A DNA stretch of 64,000 nucleotides from Eustoma russellianum (taxonomy: Eukaryota; Streptophyta; Magnoliopsida; Gentianales; Gentianaceae), in contig AP025065.1 in the NCBI GenBank assembly GCA_036186865.1, positions 5,019,421 through 5,083,420 of the forward strand, read 5' to 3'. Under the pieces are notes generated by a model. It made no database searches and was not told where the DNA came from. It saw only the letters and a program-made list of their open reading frames with translations. The position numbers and the translations under genes are program-made. Within the stretch, counting starts at the first letter, position 1; each line of letters starts with the position of its first letter. This document shows positions 1-10,961 of the stretch, piece by piece.

Positions 1-761
1 TGTGTAACTCCATCAACCCTGTGGTAAGGTGTATTGCGTGTGTGTGATTAGTGTGAACCAAGGAAGGTATTCCTTGAAGACTGTAGTGGTTTTTTATAAC
101 CGAACCAGTATAAAATTCTTGGTGCCATTTACTTTCAGCATTTACTTTCTGTTACTACACAGTTTATTCTTTTTGTTGGCGTTCATAAAAATAGTAAACG
201 ACTTTCAAAAATCACAAAAATTTCCAGAAACATAACCACACGTTCTAGGGTTAATTTGGCACAAGTTTGAACCCTTTTGGATAATTATAAGTCGATCAAA
301 CATCAAACGTTCTGAGACTAGTGCAGTCTGATTTTCAGACTTGCAAAGGTTGAGACTTTGATTATAATTGACCTACTTCCAAAAAGCATTTTGCAAAAAT
401 GTTTCAAATCACTCAAATATAGTATATAAGGAGTTAGTGGTTAAAATTTCAGAGCATTTGGACTTACACACAAATAGAAATAAATTTTTTAAAACCGTCT
501 ACCGTTTCTGGCAGATTCGCGTAATCTGATTACCAACGGTTTTTGAAGGGGTTAAAGGTTGAATTTTAATTTGAAATTTTTAGGAGACCCTTATAACATC
601 TGAGGCTAAGTTCTCTCAAAATTTCAGAATTTTTGGAGACCTATAACCTGGTTTTAAAAACGTTTTAAAACTGGTCCTCGAAACAGAATCTGTTTTCAGA
701 AGTTGAGTTGTTTAGGTTTAAACAAATTTTGAAAACCACACTTTCCGCACCACCTATTCAG
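1..761. other. A+T-rich stretch without a recognisable gene
   Basis: No conserved domain is visible in any frame. The tone resembles plant LTR or untranslated retrotransposon sequence, for example phrases such as AAAATTTCAG repeated near 440, 570 and 620. I could not match it to the LTR at 4465-6893. It probably belongs to another retroelement or to the deleted left arm of G1. Confidence 0.4.
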
Positions 762-776
762 CCCCCCCCCCCCCCC
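762..776. repeat. 15-base poly-C run at the broken end of G1
   Basis: A homopolymer of 15 C lies exactly where the gypsy reading frame stops making sense, a few codons into the integrase. It may be a real breakpoint or an assembly join. The other long homopolymer in the window (21545-21577) contains an N gap, so the assembler clearly struggled with such runs. Confidence 0.7.
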
Positions 777-799
777 GTTCTAGTGGTGCCTTGCAGATC

Positions 800-1419
800 C
801 TACAACATCCTCGAGTTATGCGCTTCACGTAGCAATTCTCTCCGAAGTTCCTCCTCATCTGGTACGCATAACCGGTTCTGGAACCATAGACTTCCATCTT
901 CTCTCAACTGGAAATCTTTTACTGGTCCCGTAGATAATTTGTCGCGGATTTCTCTCAGTGTTGCATCATCATACTGTGCTCCTTTAATTCTATCTACCAA
1001 GTCTGGACTGATAGACAGAGCTGTGAGAACATTCGCCACTGAGTCCACCACATCGAGACCAAACTCCTCAATTTCCCTTTCCAATGGGGACTGTCTGGCG
1101 TGACTAGACTTTCTGCTCAACGCGTCTGCCACTCTATTTGCTTTACCTGGATGATAGTTGATGGTTAGGTCGTAACCTTTAAGCAATTCCAACCATCTTC
1201 TCTGTCTCATATTCAGCTGTTTCTGCGAGAACAGGTATTTCAGGCTCTTATAATCAGTGAACACTGCACATTTCTCTCCGTACAAATAATGCCTCCAGAT
1301 CTTAAGAGCAAACACTACAGCTGCGAGCTCTAAGTCATGTATCGGGTAGTTCTGTTCATATGGTTTCAACTGTCTCGACGCGTACGAAATAACTCGTCCA
1401 TTTTGCATCAAGACACAAC
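800..1419 (-). pseudogene. G1 RNase H and stub of integrase
   Basis: The segment continues RNase H with motifs [40 protein letters not shown] and [10 protein letters not shown]. It then runs through the connecting region to the first residues of the integrase zinc-binding domain (LLREAHNS) and stops at TAG (800-802). The HHCC finger and DDE core are absent. It directly abuts the poly-C run at 762-776. Confidence 0.9.
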
Positions 1420-1487
1420 CTATAAACAGAAAGTTAGTTTAAGACTAACATATGTATATAATGCATTAGTTGTAAAGATATACATAC
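1420..1487 (-). other. Probable 68-bp intron in the G1 RNase H region
   Basis: On the minus strand it starts GTATGTATAT and ends CTAACTTTCTGTTTATAG, with a branch-point-like ACTAAC and a pyrimidine-rich acceptor. Removing it joins GGA CTA G to GT TGT GTC, giving ..KKGLGCVLMQ.., the expected conserved reading of RNase H. The length is near the lower limit for plant introns. Confidence 0.7.
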
Positions 1488-2536
1488 CTAGTCCTTTCTT
1501 GGATGCATCACTATAGATCATGAAACCGTCGGTGCCGGAGGGTTGCGCCAACACCGGAGCTGTGGTCAATCTCTTCTTGAGCTCAGAAAAGCTCTGCTCG
1601 CATTTAGCAATCCACTCAAACTTAGTCTTCTTCTGAGTAAGTCGACTCAATGGAACTGCTATTGTCAAAAATCCCTCAACAAACTTCCTATAGTAGCTTG
1701 CCAGGCCTAGGAAGCTTCGGACTTCGGTCACGTTCGTGGGCCTCGGCCATTCAGTGATGACTTCTACTTTCTTAGGATCCACTGAGATCCCATCCTCCGA
1801 GATTACATGACCGAGAAGGGCTACACTTCTTAGCCAAAATTCACACTTGCTGAATTTGGCGTATAGCTTCTGCTGCCTCAAGATTTCCAGCACCACTCTT
1901 AGATGTTCCGCATGGGCTTGCTCATCAGGAGAGTAGACCAACATGTCATCGATGAACACCACCACAAATTGATCCAACTGTTCTCGGAACACGGTATTCA
2001 TCAGGTCCATAAAAGCTGCTGGGGCATTAGTCAACCCAAAAGGCATCACCAAAAACTCATAATGCCCATATCGAGTCCGGAGCGCAGTTTTAGGGATGTC
2101 ACTTGCTTTCATGAGCAACTGATGGTACCCCTGACGAAGGTCGATTTTCGAGAACCAACGCGCACCCTTTAACTGGTCAAATAAATCCTCGATCCTTGGC
2201 AGTGGGTACTTGTTCTTAATGGTTATCTTGTTCAGCTCTCTGTAATCAATGCACAACCTTAAGCTGCCATCTTTCTTCTTGACAAATAAAACAGGGGCTC
2301 CCCAGGGTGATACACTGGGACGAATCAACTTCTTATCTAACAACTCCTGAAGTTGTCCCTTCAGCTCCTTAAGCTCAGCTGGAACCATTCTGTAAGGTGA
2401 CTTATACAGGCTCAGCTCCTGGAATCAAATTGATTTCGAACTCTACCTCTCTTGATGGCGGCACTCCCAGCAAATCATCAGGGAATACGTCCTTAAATTC
2501 ATTAATCAACGGAATCTGATCCATTGAGGGAACTTC
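1488..2536 (-). pseudogene. G1 reverse transcriptase and start of RNase H
   Basis: The enzyme copies element RNA into DNA. Visible motifs in order are [35 protein letters not shown], the catalytic [21 protein letters not shown], and the RNase H start [10 protein letters not shown]. The linker from the protease is present but has lost one base near 2398 (..EPVY..), which shifts the frame. RT itself is open for 322 residues. The apparent end of the frame at 1420 arises from reading into a probable intron after the glycine of GLG. Confidence 0.9.
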
Positions 2537-3006
2537 TCATTTCGCGTCCAAATCATACACCATAAGTCCCTCAGCTCCCTTCTTTAAAGCTTTGAAAGCC
2601 TTAATCGCCGTCAAATATATTTTCTTCGGGGATTTCGTTAGCTTGATGTTCCCTTGAACTGTCACTTCATTCATTTCGGGATCCTTGACAGTTACTAGCT
2701 TCAGTCTGCAGTTGATATTGGTATGATACTTGGTCAGCCAATCCATGCCAAATATCATATCGAAATCCTTCATCGCAATTGGGACTAATGTAACGGGAAA
2801 CACTTTTCCATCCAATTCCAACTCACAGTCTTTATACTGGTGGTGTGAAACCAATACTTGTTCACCAGCTACATGCACCCTGAAGGGGGTTTCAAGCCAC
2901 TCGGGTAGACAGTCAAGTCCTTTGACAAATCGCTTAGAGATGAACGAGTGACTCGCTCCACTATCAAATAATACATTTGCGGACACTTTATTAACTAGAA
3001 TCGTAC
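2537..3006 (-). pseudogene. G1 aspartic protease
   Basis: This is the retroviral-type protease that cuts the polyprotein. The catalytic motif FDSGASHSFI is intact about 15 codons into the exon, and the family motif FDMIFGMDWL follows about 85 residues later. The frame ends at a TGA (2537-2539) where the family normally has tryptophan, so it reads as TGG to TGA. The upstream ATG near 3028 lies inside the presumed intron and is not used as a start. Confidence 0.85.
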
Positions 3007-3115
3007 CTAAACATAAAGAGTGTAGCACATATAGGTTTTCATGTATAGCACATTTAATTTCAACTTAAACGACTAAAGTTCAACTTAAACAACTAAGATG
3101 TGACTTAAATTGTAC
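3007..3115 (-). other. Probable spliceosomal intron between G1 gag and protease (109 bp)
   Basis: On the minus strand the stretch begins GTACAATTTAAG and ends with a T-rich tract and TTTAG. Removing it joins ..GTG ACA G to GT ACG ATT.. and restores an uninterrupted frame into the protease (..VVTGTILVNK..). The retained sequence is A+T-rich and reads poorly as protein. This is inferred from sequence only; there is no transcript evidence. Confidence 0.6.
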
Positions 3116-4187
3116 CTGTCACAACGTCAGTGCTCTCCTGCACTTCAGCGTCAGTCATGACATGTACCCTCGCGTTGGGTTTGGGCCTACCCCTCTGTTG
3201 CTGCGACGCCCTGCTTCTCCCCATGGCTTTTGCTTCCACTCGGGACAATTCTTTATCCTGTGGCCTGTCTTACCACACTTAAAACACGCTCCCGTTTTCT
3301 TCCAACACTCCCCTACATGATTCTTCTTGAAATGGGGGCACACATCTGTCGCCTGTCGATCAGGCTGACTCTGCTGTGGTGCCCTCTGAATCTGTCCCGT
3401 CTGGCCTCTTCTAGGAATCTTGACCCAACGTCCGGGTCTGCCTCCACTCCTATCATCCCTCGACCTCTTGCTGGTATCGTCACGAGCCTCTCTAGGCTGT
3501 GACCTGTGCATATCACTTTCCACGCGATAGCAGGCATCTAACATCTCCTCAAAAGTTTTCAGACTAAACCCCGCTATAGCTGTACGAATGCGGGGGTTCA
3601 AACCTTGCTCAAACTTGAGCATCTTCATCCGATTATTTTCCAATACCATGGGTGTCAATTTTCCCAAGGCATGGAACCTGTTGGCATAATCCGAGATGGA
3701 CATCCTTTCCTACTCCAAATTATCAAACTGCCTCATCTTCTCCAGAATAGCAGTCTCAGGCACGTAGTAATCTTTATAAGCCTCGACAAACTGTCTCCAC
3801 AAGATAGGGGGTCACCTTAGGAAGGATGCCATTCCACCAGGCATTGGCTCTGCCAGTCAATAGGGGTGTGGCCACATCCACTTTGTTTTATTCAGGCACC
3901 TGTACCAGCCTGAAGCACTTCTCAACTTCCGCCAACAAGAATTCGGCCACCTCTGGGTCAGTGGTCACCTTAAAGGTTGGGGCATGCATCTTCCGCATCT
4001 CCCCAATATAATACTGTATGCCATGCTGAGGCGGTGATGGAGGAGGTGGCTGCTGTTGCTGCTGAGCAACACTCTGCGCAATCACTGTGATCGCATCCAT
4101 CAGGGCGTGAGGCATGACCATCTGTGATGGCTGTGGGTACTCTTTTCTGTTGCCACTGTTTCCAGAATTATCCCTTCTAGGAGGCAT
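3116..4187 (-). pseudogene. G1 gag (capsid and zinc knuckle), broken
   Basis: Gag packages the element RNA into particles. The start at 4187 gives MPPRRDNSGN, followed by a glutamine/proline run, then a capsid-like region whose phrases (EVEKCFRLV, then GRANAWWNG in the next segment) are typical of plant gypsy Gag. A CCHC knuckle CFKCGKTGHRIKNC lies near the C-terminus at about 3255-3300. The frame is broken by a TAA after VPE (about 3888), a frameshift in 3760-3840 and a TAG just before 3703. The last codons before 3116 run directly into a probable intron donor. Confidence 0.85.
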
Positions 4188-4446
4188 CTTTCTGTAAGAT
4201 GAGCGCTCATTAGCATTCAGCAATTTCAAAAATAATACTAAAAGCCCATATGCGTTGTACAGGACGGAACTCATAAACTCAAAGAAAAATAACGCTTATT
4301 GATTAATCTTATCGCGCTCGCACACACCCAACCCAATTCATCTTATATCTAAGATCAAATACTTAGACCTATGTATCAACTTAAGATCAAGATCATAACT
4401 TAAGACTCTATATGACATAACCTAGGTCTCCGAGGTAGATCTGAAA

Positions 4447-4462
4447 CCTGGCTCTGATACCA
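4447..4462 (-). other. Primer binding site of G1 (tRNA-Met type)
   Basis: Minus-strand TGGTATCAGAGCCAGG matches the initiator tRNA-Met 3' end pattern used by most plant LTR retrotransposons. It lies two bases from the LTR end. It fixes the direction of the element and the LTR boundary. Positions 4188-4446 are the untranslated leader before gag. Confidence 0.85.
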
Positions 4463-4900
4463 CCTGTAGCGCCCCGACGCGGATAGCAGACCCGAACCGG
4501 TGCACCCATCGTAGCCTACTGAGAGGACTGCAAGACGTCTCATCTCTCGAATACACATCTCCATGACATAAGAGAGTAAGCACGGAAACATATGTAAAAC
4601 AAATCTAAACCATCAAATACGTACTTCAAGATGTAATGTGTTTACAAAAGATTATTTGTGGTTACAACCAACTAAATCCTCAACGAATGAAAGAAACTAA
4701 AATAATTAGAAATAGTCTCGACTATCCCCTAATAAGAACTCTAAGCATTCCATTCGGCCCACTCGCCGTCGTCCTCTATGAAAATCATATCGTATTCGAG
4801 CTCATCCGTAAAACAACAGGGTAGAACCCTTAGCGAAAAACGCTAGCAAGTAACCCGTTTATTAGACATACGGGAACAACACATGGAAAGACATGAGTAA

Positions 4901-4908
4901 TATTTATA
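4901..4908 (-). promoter_or_regulatory. Candidate TATA box of the G1 LTR
   Basis: Minus-strand TATAAATA lies about 440 bp before the LTR's inner end, a plausible U3/R position. The competing candidates are the tandem TATA-like units at 5151-5362. Confidence 0.45.
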
Positions 4909-5150
4909 CCAAGGGGTGAAGGGGCACATGTCTTGTATAATTTCAAGAACGTAGGTTACTAGCATAACAGAGCAAGAATAGTAATTCATAAGCAATTAAC
5001 AGTTCAATAACAATTCACTTACAATTCAACCATACCGGAACGACTCACGTGATGCATGACAGTTCAAAACATGCACTACACAAACCCAAATGCTTATGCT
5101 TCGCTTTTCAAAAACAGTGCAATGCATGTCATAATGTCTTGTCACCTAAC

Positions 5151-5362
5151 TTTATACCCTCTGATGGGCCACAGCTTGTCTTTATACCCTGTGACGCAGC
5201 ACAACTTAAATTTATACCCTTTAATGTTCCACAGCTTGTCTTTATACCCTGTGTCACATTACAGCTCACTTTATACCCTGTGATGGTTATAGCTTGTCTT
5301 TATACCCTGTAACACATCACAGCTCATTTCGCAAACTTTATACCCTGTGCCGAGGCACAGCT
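5151..5362 (-). repeat. Minisatellite in the G1 LTR, about 30-bp unit, seven copies
   Basis: The phrase TTTATACCCT recurs at about 5151, 5181, 5211, 5241, 5270, 5300 and 5338, each followed by a short GTG...CAC dyad and CAGCT. On the element's sense strand every unit therefore holds GGGTATAAAG. The units are imperfect, so this is an aged array. Confidence 0.85.
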
Positions 5363-5782
5363 CTTATCAAATCATAATGCAAATGCAAGTGTCATGATGC
5401 AAGAATGCACAACTTCTCATCATTCAATCACATTCTTCATTCACAGGCTTTAATCAAACTCTCACTTTCAAACGTATCCTCACATGCTCAGGCCTACCTC
5501 ACATAAAAGTTCATACTAAGGATACGAGGAATGAAGTAAACCCTCCTTACGTGTTCCATTTGAACCTTATTGAAGCCTCAAACGTTCATCCTTAACCCCT
5601 TAGATCATACACGTTAAAGTCCGATTCAAATACCCTATTAAGTACTCCCCGTTGATTCATCATCCTAGATCGTGTTCCCAATACTTATACTAACATCAAT
5701 CAGGTCCTAATAGATCCCTACTGTCATCCAAAGCATCCCCAAGCTTCCCTCTTTCTTCCTTTATTTTCCCACAAAACAGATG

Positions 5783-6034
5783 GACGTCAGCCCCTGACGT
5801 CGATCGATCCACGTCCATCTGAGGCACATCGATCTCTCAGTCAGCCTACAATGGTCGATCGATGTGACGTCGTTCCCTCACATCGATCGATCGATGTCCA
5901 TCAGGATACATCAATCTCTCACTCAACTATACATCGATCGATCCATGTACAACTGAAGCACGTCAGTCTCTCCCTCTGCTATACATCGATCAATCGATGT
6001 ACATCAGCCTCTGACATCGATCGATCGATGTCAG
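5783..6034. repeat. GATC-rich palindrome array in the G1 LTR
   Basis: At least six dyads built on ATCGATCGATCGAT and variants alternate with half-dyads of the type CATCGATCTCTCAG. Phrases such as CAGCCCCTGAC and ATCTCTCAGTCAG recur in the LTR arrays of copia elements A and B. No coding role is apparent. Confidence 0.9.
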
Positions 6035-6894
6035 CGTTTTCCAGCATTCTCATTCTGCGATTTATGCAGAAACTGCAGATCTGACCCCAATTGATTTCCA
6101 ACTTCCTTCCAACCATTCCAAACCTAATCCTCACTATCAATCCAAACTTAATTCACCAACACAAAACCTTTCACGTACAAATCACGAATTCAAGCCTAAA
6201 ACTCAAATGATCCATCAAAACAAACCCAAAAATCTCATCTTTTCACTCTCCCTCTCTTCAACCGCAAATAGCAACAAAAAGGGTTTCAAGGGATTGGGAT
6301 TTGCAATATTTCACGGAATCAACAACAAGAACAAACGATCTTCAATATACTGTGGCCAAATCTCAAAACCAAAACACATAATTCACATATAGGTTCACAG
6401 AAAGAAACTACTGCACGGTGATCCATTTTGATATCGAAAATAGGCCTTTTTTCTTTCGCAAATCGTAGGAACTCATAAGTAGATTACTTGCCTTTGATTA
6501 CTAACGACCGGATTGACAAACGAACGAAGGTTGGATCGATTCCTGGAGGCTGTCTTTCCTCTTCTACCCCTTGGGAGAGTCGACTAGGGCTGAGGGAAAA
6601 GAGACGTCGACAGTTTCGGACAAAATGAAGAACTGACGCTTTGTCAGTTTTTATTATGGGTAGGGGTGAAACTGGTATTTCTAAATTATATTCTATTATC
6701 TCAATTATCTTAAATAATTAAATTCTTATATTTACTTCTAATTTAAATACTAATTAATGCCAATATTTAATCCCTCAATAAATACTAATTAATCTAATAC
6801 TTAATTCTTAATTCATTACAATTAATTGCCATTAATTTCATTTAACTCCCCTTTTATCCTTTAATTATTCTACGGAGGGTGCGGGGCATAACAG

Positions 6895-7640
6895 GAAGTA
6901 TGCGTTGGAGTTGGTTGAGCAAGCTGGCTTCTTTGGATCAAAACCAGCAAAGAGTTCTATGGAAAAGAACTTGAAGCTGGCTCATAGTGACTCACATCTT
7001 ATAGGGGATGTATCTGAATACAGGAGACTTATAGGTAAGTTGCTGTATCTTACCATCACGAGGCCAGATATTTCATATACAGTTCAGCAGTTGAGTCAGT
7101 TTTTAGACAGTCCTACGGAGTCACATCTTAAAGCAGCACACATGTTATTGAGGTATATCAAAGGAACAGCAGGGCAAGGCTTGTTTTATCCTAGCACTAG
7201 AGAGTTGGAGTTAAAAGCCTTTGATGATTCTGATTGGGGAGGATGCGTTGAGACAAGAAAGTCTGTTACAGGTTTTTGTGTTTTCTTGGGAAAATCGTTG
7301 GTCTCCTAGAAAGCAAAGAACAAAGCACAGTTTCTAAGTCTTCATCTGAAGCGGAGTATAGAGCCTTGGCTATGGCAACGTGTGAAGTACAATGGCTTTT
7401 GTATCTTCTTGGTGACTTGGGCATTAGGCAGGTGAAACCAGTCGAGCTATTTTGTGACAACAAAAGTGCTATTTACATTGTAGAGAATCCTATATTTCAT
7501 GAAAGGACGAAGCACATCGAGATTGACTGTCACATTGTTAGGGAAAAATACCAGCAGAGAGTGATTCATCCTATGCCCATTAAGTCAGAGTTTCAATTAG
7601 CTGATGCTTTCACAAAGGCATTAGATTCTGTTACATTATG
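6895..7640 (+). pseudogene. C0 reverse transcriptase end and RNase H
   Basis: Motifs in order are KYALELVEQAGFFGSKPAK, YRRLIGKLLYLTITRPDISY, DSDWGGCVETRKSVTGFC, KSSSEAEYRALA, ELFCDNKSAIYI, HERTKHIEIDCH and LADAFTKALD, all typical copia RNase H. A TAG at 7307-7309 replaces the usual tryptophan before KAK, and a one-base loss just after shifts the frame. The 5' end is interrupted by G1. Confidence 0.9.
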
Positions 7641-7690
7641 AAACTTGACCAGTGCTATGGGAGAATGTAACATATTTTAGCCAGTCAGTT

Positions 7691-8215
7691 TCGAGGGGGG
7701 TGTTGCAGTATGTCATGAAGGCAGTGATCTGCGAGAAGAGCAATCCAAAGCACAGAGAGTTTGATTATGTAACAACCATTGGATTAAATCATGAGTTGAG
7801 GATCAAGAAAAGTAATTGATGAGCTGGCAATCAGTTAGAGATGGTTTGGATGTTGGATCACGTGGAAAGAGTTGCAACACACCAGTGTGGAAGGCAAGGT
7901 CAGTTGAGGAAGAAAAGAAGGCGCAGGAGTAGGCGGGAAAGTTTAAAGGATGCGAAATGACCATTTTACCCTTGTATTAGTTTTGTGTATAGTTAGTCAT
8001 TGATGGACATTAGAGTTATTTTACAGTTGAGTTTTCCTTCTATTGCAAACTGTATAAGTACGAAGCTGTGCCTTTCTGCACAACTGCTTTTTGAGGCAAT
8101 AACCGTTTCTTCCTCATTCGTCTTTCTTCTGAGAGAATTGCTTCATTCAATTCTCAGCTTTGTTTCTCTCTTGGTTGGTTGATTCAACTAAATTGACACT
8201 ATTGACCATCTAACA
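7691..8215 (+). repeat. C0 polypurine tract and 3' LTR
   Basis: TCGAGGGGGG at 7691-7700 precedes TGTTGCAGTATG, the LTR start. The LTR ends near CTAACA at 8215 (about 515 bp). A TATA-like TGTATAAGTA lies near 8050. The end is inferred from the TG..CA rule and is less sure because a tandem duplication begins almost at the same base. Confidence 0.7.
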
Positions 8216-8495
8216 TCAGATCAGGGGATGAAGGACAATCAGATGTTAAATTCATAGTTCAGTAAAAAAAATTCCTAAATTACCGACGTAAAAGACTCTG
8301 GTTGATGTAAATCATACTGCTGACCGTCTATCCTTGAATCAACAGATCTGATAACATCAGATCAGGGGATGAAGGACAATCAGATGTTAAATTCATAGTT
8401 CAGTAAAAAAAAATTTCCTAAATTACCGACGTAAAAGCCTCTGGTTGATGTAAATCATACTGCTGACCGTCTATCCTTGAATCAGCAGATCTGAT
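8212..8495. repeat. Two-copy tandem repeat, 141-143 bp
   Basis: Copy 1 (8212-8352) and copy 2 (8353-8495) start AACATCAGATCAGGGG and differ at only a few positions, mainly the length of an A run and two substitutions. The first copy begins at the LTR end of C0. This is a recent local duplication with no coding potential seen. Confidence 0.9.
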
Positions 8496-9078
8496 GCCCT
8501 TTCAACCTTCTTTTCTCATGCCTATATCGTATGTCATGTTTTGACACTCTTTTCTAGCCTCGAGTATTATTTGAAGATTTGATTTAAAAAAATAAATTGA
8601 AAGTCACATTTTGACTTTCCAGATAAATATGATATCATAGATGTGCATTGACATGAATAACTCACATTCTGAATAAATTCAAATTCTGGATTTCAAACTT
8701 CCTACTTCAGTATTAAGTTTTTACGGTCAGCATATTGTTAAAATTTTCTTTTTCCTTTTTCCTCAATCAAGAAAAGAATAATAGCTCAAACACTCCAAAT
8801 CTGCCCTTTCAACAGACCGTAAAGCTTGTAATTGATGTATTTTCCCGATGGGTAAAAAGATAAATTGCACAAAAATAAAAGGAAATAATAATAATAAGAG
8901 GCTCAAGCTCTCATGACACCCCTAAATAGTTTTGTGTGACCTATCAAAATGTAGAAAAATACCACAACAATAACAACATTACCCCGTTGCCTTAGACGGA
9001 ATCAATAAAACATATTGCTGACTAAACAGAGTTTTTCTAATTATTATTGTTATTGTTTTACTTTCTTATAAAAAGGTG
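8496..9078. other. Intergenic DNA, nothing recognised
   Basis: A+T-rich with short A runs. A CAA-rich patch near 8965-9000 resembles tails of plant retroposons but is too short to classify. Confidence 0.5.
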
Positions 9079-9440
9079 TTCCCGATATACTAACCTCCTG
9101 TATTTGCGCAGGGCATGGGAAGTGCCGGATCAGTTCGCGATCCGATGCATGCAGTCTTACCCTCACTTTGTGTAAGAGGCTGTTTCTGCGTCTCGAACCC
9201 GTGACCTTAAGGTCACAAAACAGCAACCTTATGGGACGGACCGGATAGGTTCGCGAACCGATGTACGCAACCTTACCTTAAACCCGTGACCTTAAAGTCA
9301 CAAAGAAGCAACCTTATGGGAAGGACGGATCGGTTTGCGAGCCGATTTATGCAGCCTTACCCTACGCTTTGTATAAGAGACTGTTTCTGCGTCTCAAACA
9401 TGTGACCTTAAGTTCACAAAACAACAACCTTACCAGTTGC
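9079..9440 (-). mobile_element. Au-like SINE with internal partial amplification
   Basis: The sequence is tRNA-derived and reversed here. TCTCGAACCCGTGACC at about 9193 is the complement of a pol III box B (GGGTTCGAGA), followed inward by GCAGTCTTACCCT and the outer region with GATCCGATG. Three head-to-tail units (about 9079-9233, 9234-9316, 9317-9440) each end near CAACCTTA. The middle unit is shortened. No protein is encoded; movement depends on a LINE reverse transcriptase. Confidence 0.75.
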
Positions 9441-10104
9441 TCCAAGATCCGCGTTATTGCTTTACTTTCTTATGATTAGTTTAATTGTGTTTAGCGAGAG
9501 ATGTCAACTGTGTTTCCGTTAGGTGTGTCTGATTTAATTAGTGCTTCTACTTGCGATTTGTTAAAGCATGATGGTGGCAAGAAACAAAAAAACAAAAAAA
9601 AAAAGAAAAGAAAAGAGACAGTTGTAGCTTTTGCATGTTGTTAAATTATTCTACTGGAATTGATGTTTCAACTATATGAGGCAAAAATAAATATAAAAAT
9701 AAATAGTAAATTATAACCTTAAAATAATTGAATCAAAAGTTGCATACCGTCAGAGAAGTTAAATTTTTGGGAGTTGTTCCTTGAGCACAAATAATGTCCG
9801 CGTCATCGCGTTTGGATTAGTGGAGAAATGTCGGTTATAGAAATTAAAAATTTTAATTCTAGTGGCTCTATTATTTTAGTTTTTTAAATCTAACAATTTT
9901 ACAAGAAATAGTGGCTGACAACGGCATTGACCGTAACAATGGCAGTGGGTGCCAAATTGGTCAATTTTTTTGGCTGCAAATATAAAACAGAAATCTTATC
10001 TTTTAGAATTGAAATCATGAAATTGAAACTTTCATTTTTAGACTAAAATGTTATCGAAGTAAACGGAATTTAAAATAAAGCATTACTCTTGTGCTAATTG
10101 GATT
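9441..10104. other. Intergenic DNA, nothing recognised
   Basis: A+T-rich, with an A-rich microsatellite near 9583-9615. No frame with recognisable domains. Confidence 0.5.
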
Positions 10105-10290
10105 GTGCGTCTTGGAGCAATTAGTAACGATGCTGGTTTGTGGACTTGAGATCACGGGTTTGAGTCACGGAAATAGAATCTTGCACAAAATATAAGGTAA
10201 GACTGCGTACTTCCGATCGCGAAGCTATTCTGTCACTCTCCGGACCCTGCACAAACGCGAGAATCTAATGCACCGGGAACGTCCTATTAT
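10105..10290 (+). mobile_element. Au-like SINE, degenerate
   Basis: Box-B-like GGGTTTGAGTCACGG near 10158 is followed by TAAGGTAAGACTGCGTAC, CTCCGGACCCTGCAC and AATGCACCGGGAACG, the normal order in Au-type SINEs. It is a few tens of percent diverged from the other copies. Confidence 0.7.
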
Positions 10291-10721
10291 ACTAATTGAT
10301 TCTTTTTTGGTAAAGAATCAAAATAATATAATTCACACTATATTATAAAATCAACTATAACTGTATTTATAAGATAAAGAGAATATCGGATTTAAATTCT
10401 TTGCATAGAAGTACTCGGTCTTTCAGTTATCGTCTTAGCACTTTATACTAGGTTTAAAATGGATTAGTATATTTGTTATTTACCAGTTACCACACATTTT
10501 TCTGTTTTTGTTTATGTAAGTCTTCCCGTTTAATAAGATCATTTTTTATTTTCACCTATTCTGGGCTACCAATAATAACGCCACTAAACTTATCGTTGAG
10601 AGCGTTATACGGACTATTGGTAAAACTATACTACAGAAATAAATAATACGACATAAATAATAATCGTCATTTTTAGCATGTTTTACTGTCCCATTTGATA
10701 TCGATAAAGTTATCCAATTCC
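10291..10721. other. Intergenic DNA, nothing recognised
   Basis: A+T-rich sequence without coding or repeat signals I could support. Confidence 0.5.
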
Positions 10722-10885
10722 ATATTGCACGCTTTGTGACCTTGAGGTCACGTGTTCGAGTTGCGAAAACAGGTTTTTCCATAAAGTGTAAGATAAAGCT
10801 GCATACATCAGATCTCGAAGCGATCTGACCCCTCCCTGAACCATACACAAATGTGCGAGTCTAATGCACCGAGAACATCTTTACT
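10722..10885 (+). mobile_element. Au-like SINE
   Basis: Box B GTGTTCGAGTTGCG at about 10752, then AAGATAAAGCTGCATAC and CTAATGCACCGAGAAC. Same family and orientation as the copy 400 bp upstream. Confidence 0.75.
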
Positions 10886-10961
10886 TAAAAAGCAATCAAA
10901 CAAAAGAATGGTGGGATGGAATTGTTGATCAAAATAATGCCTCAAAAACTTTTTATTTATG

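Larger units (their letters stand above)
777..6893 (-). mobile_element. Ty3/gypsy retrotransposon G1, truncated, chromovirus-like order
   Basis: On the minus strand the order is LTR (6893-4465), primer site, gag (from 4187), protease, reverse transcriptase, RNase H, then loss of sequence at the first residues of integrase. The pol order RT-RNase H before integrase defines Ty3/gypsy. No second LTR, polypurine tract or integrase core is present on the left, so about half of a full element is missing. It sits inside copia element C0: the codons that continue C0's reverse transcriptase start within two bases of the LTR end at 6893. The coding region has nonsense and frameshift lesions plus two probable introns. 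Confidence 0.9.
4465..6893 (-). repeat. LTR of gypsy element G1 (2429 bp)
   Basis: Read on the minus strand the repeat starts TGTTATGCCCCGCACC at 6893 and ends GGGGCGCTACA at 4465, with the primer site two bases further on. It carries a palindrome array (5783-6034), then seven tandem copies of a 30-bp unit with TATA-like cores (5151-5362), then a single TATAAATA (4901-4908). Only one LTR is in the window, so insertion age cannot be estimated. Confidence 0.85.
6894..8215 (+). mobile_element. Copia element C0, 3' half only
   Basis: The pol 3' end, polypurine tract and one LTR of a Ty1/copia element lie directly right of the G1 LTR. The missing 5' part would lie on the far side of G1, outside the window. 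Its protein is closest by eye to the corresponding parts of C2, C3 and C4, so it belongs to the same broad copia group. Confidence 0.85.

Noticed and set aside
5049..5312. Two overlapping open frames with LYPV/LYPL repeats
   Set aside because: They are plus-strand readings of the minisatellite in the G1 LTR, opposite to the element's sense.
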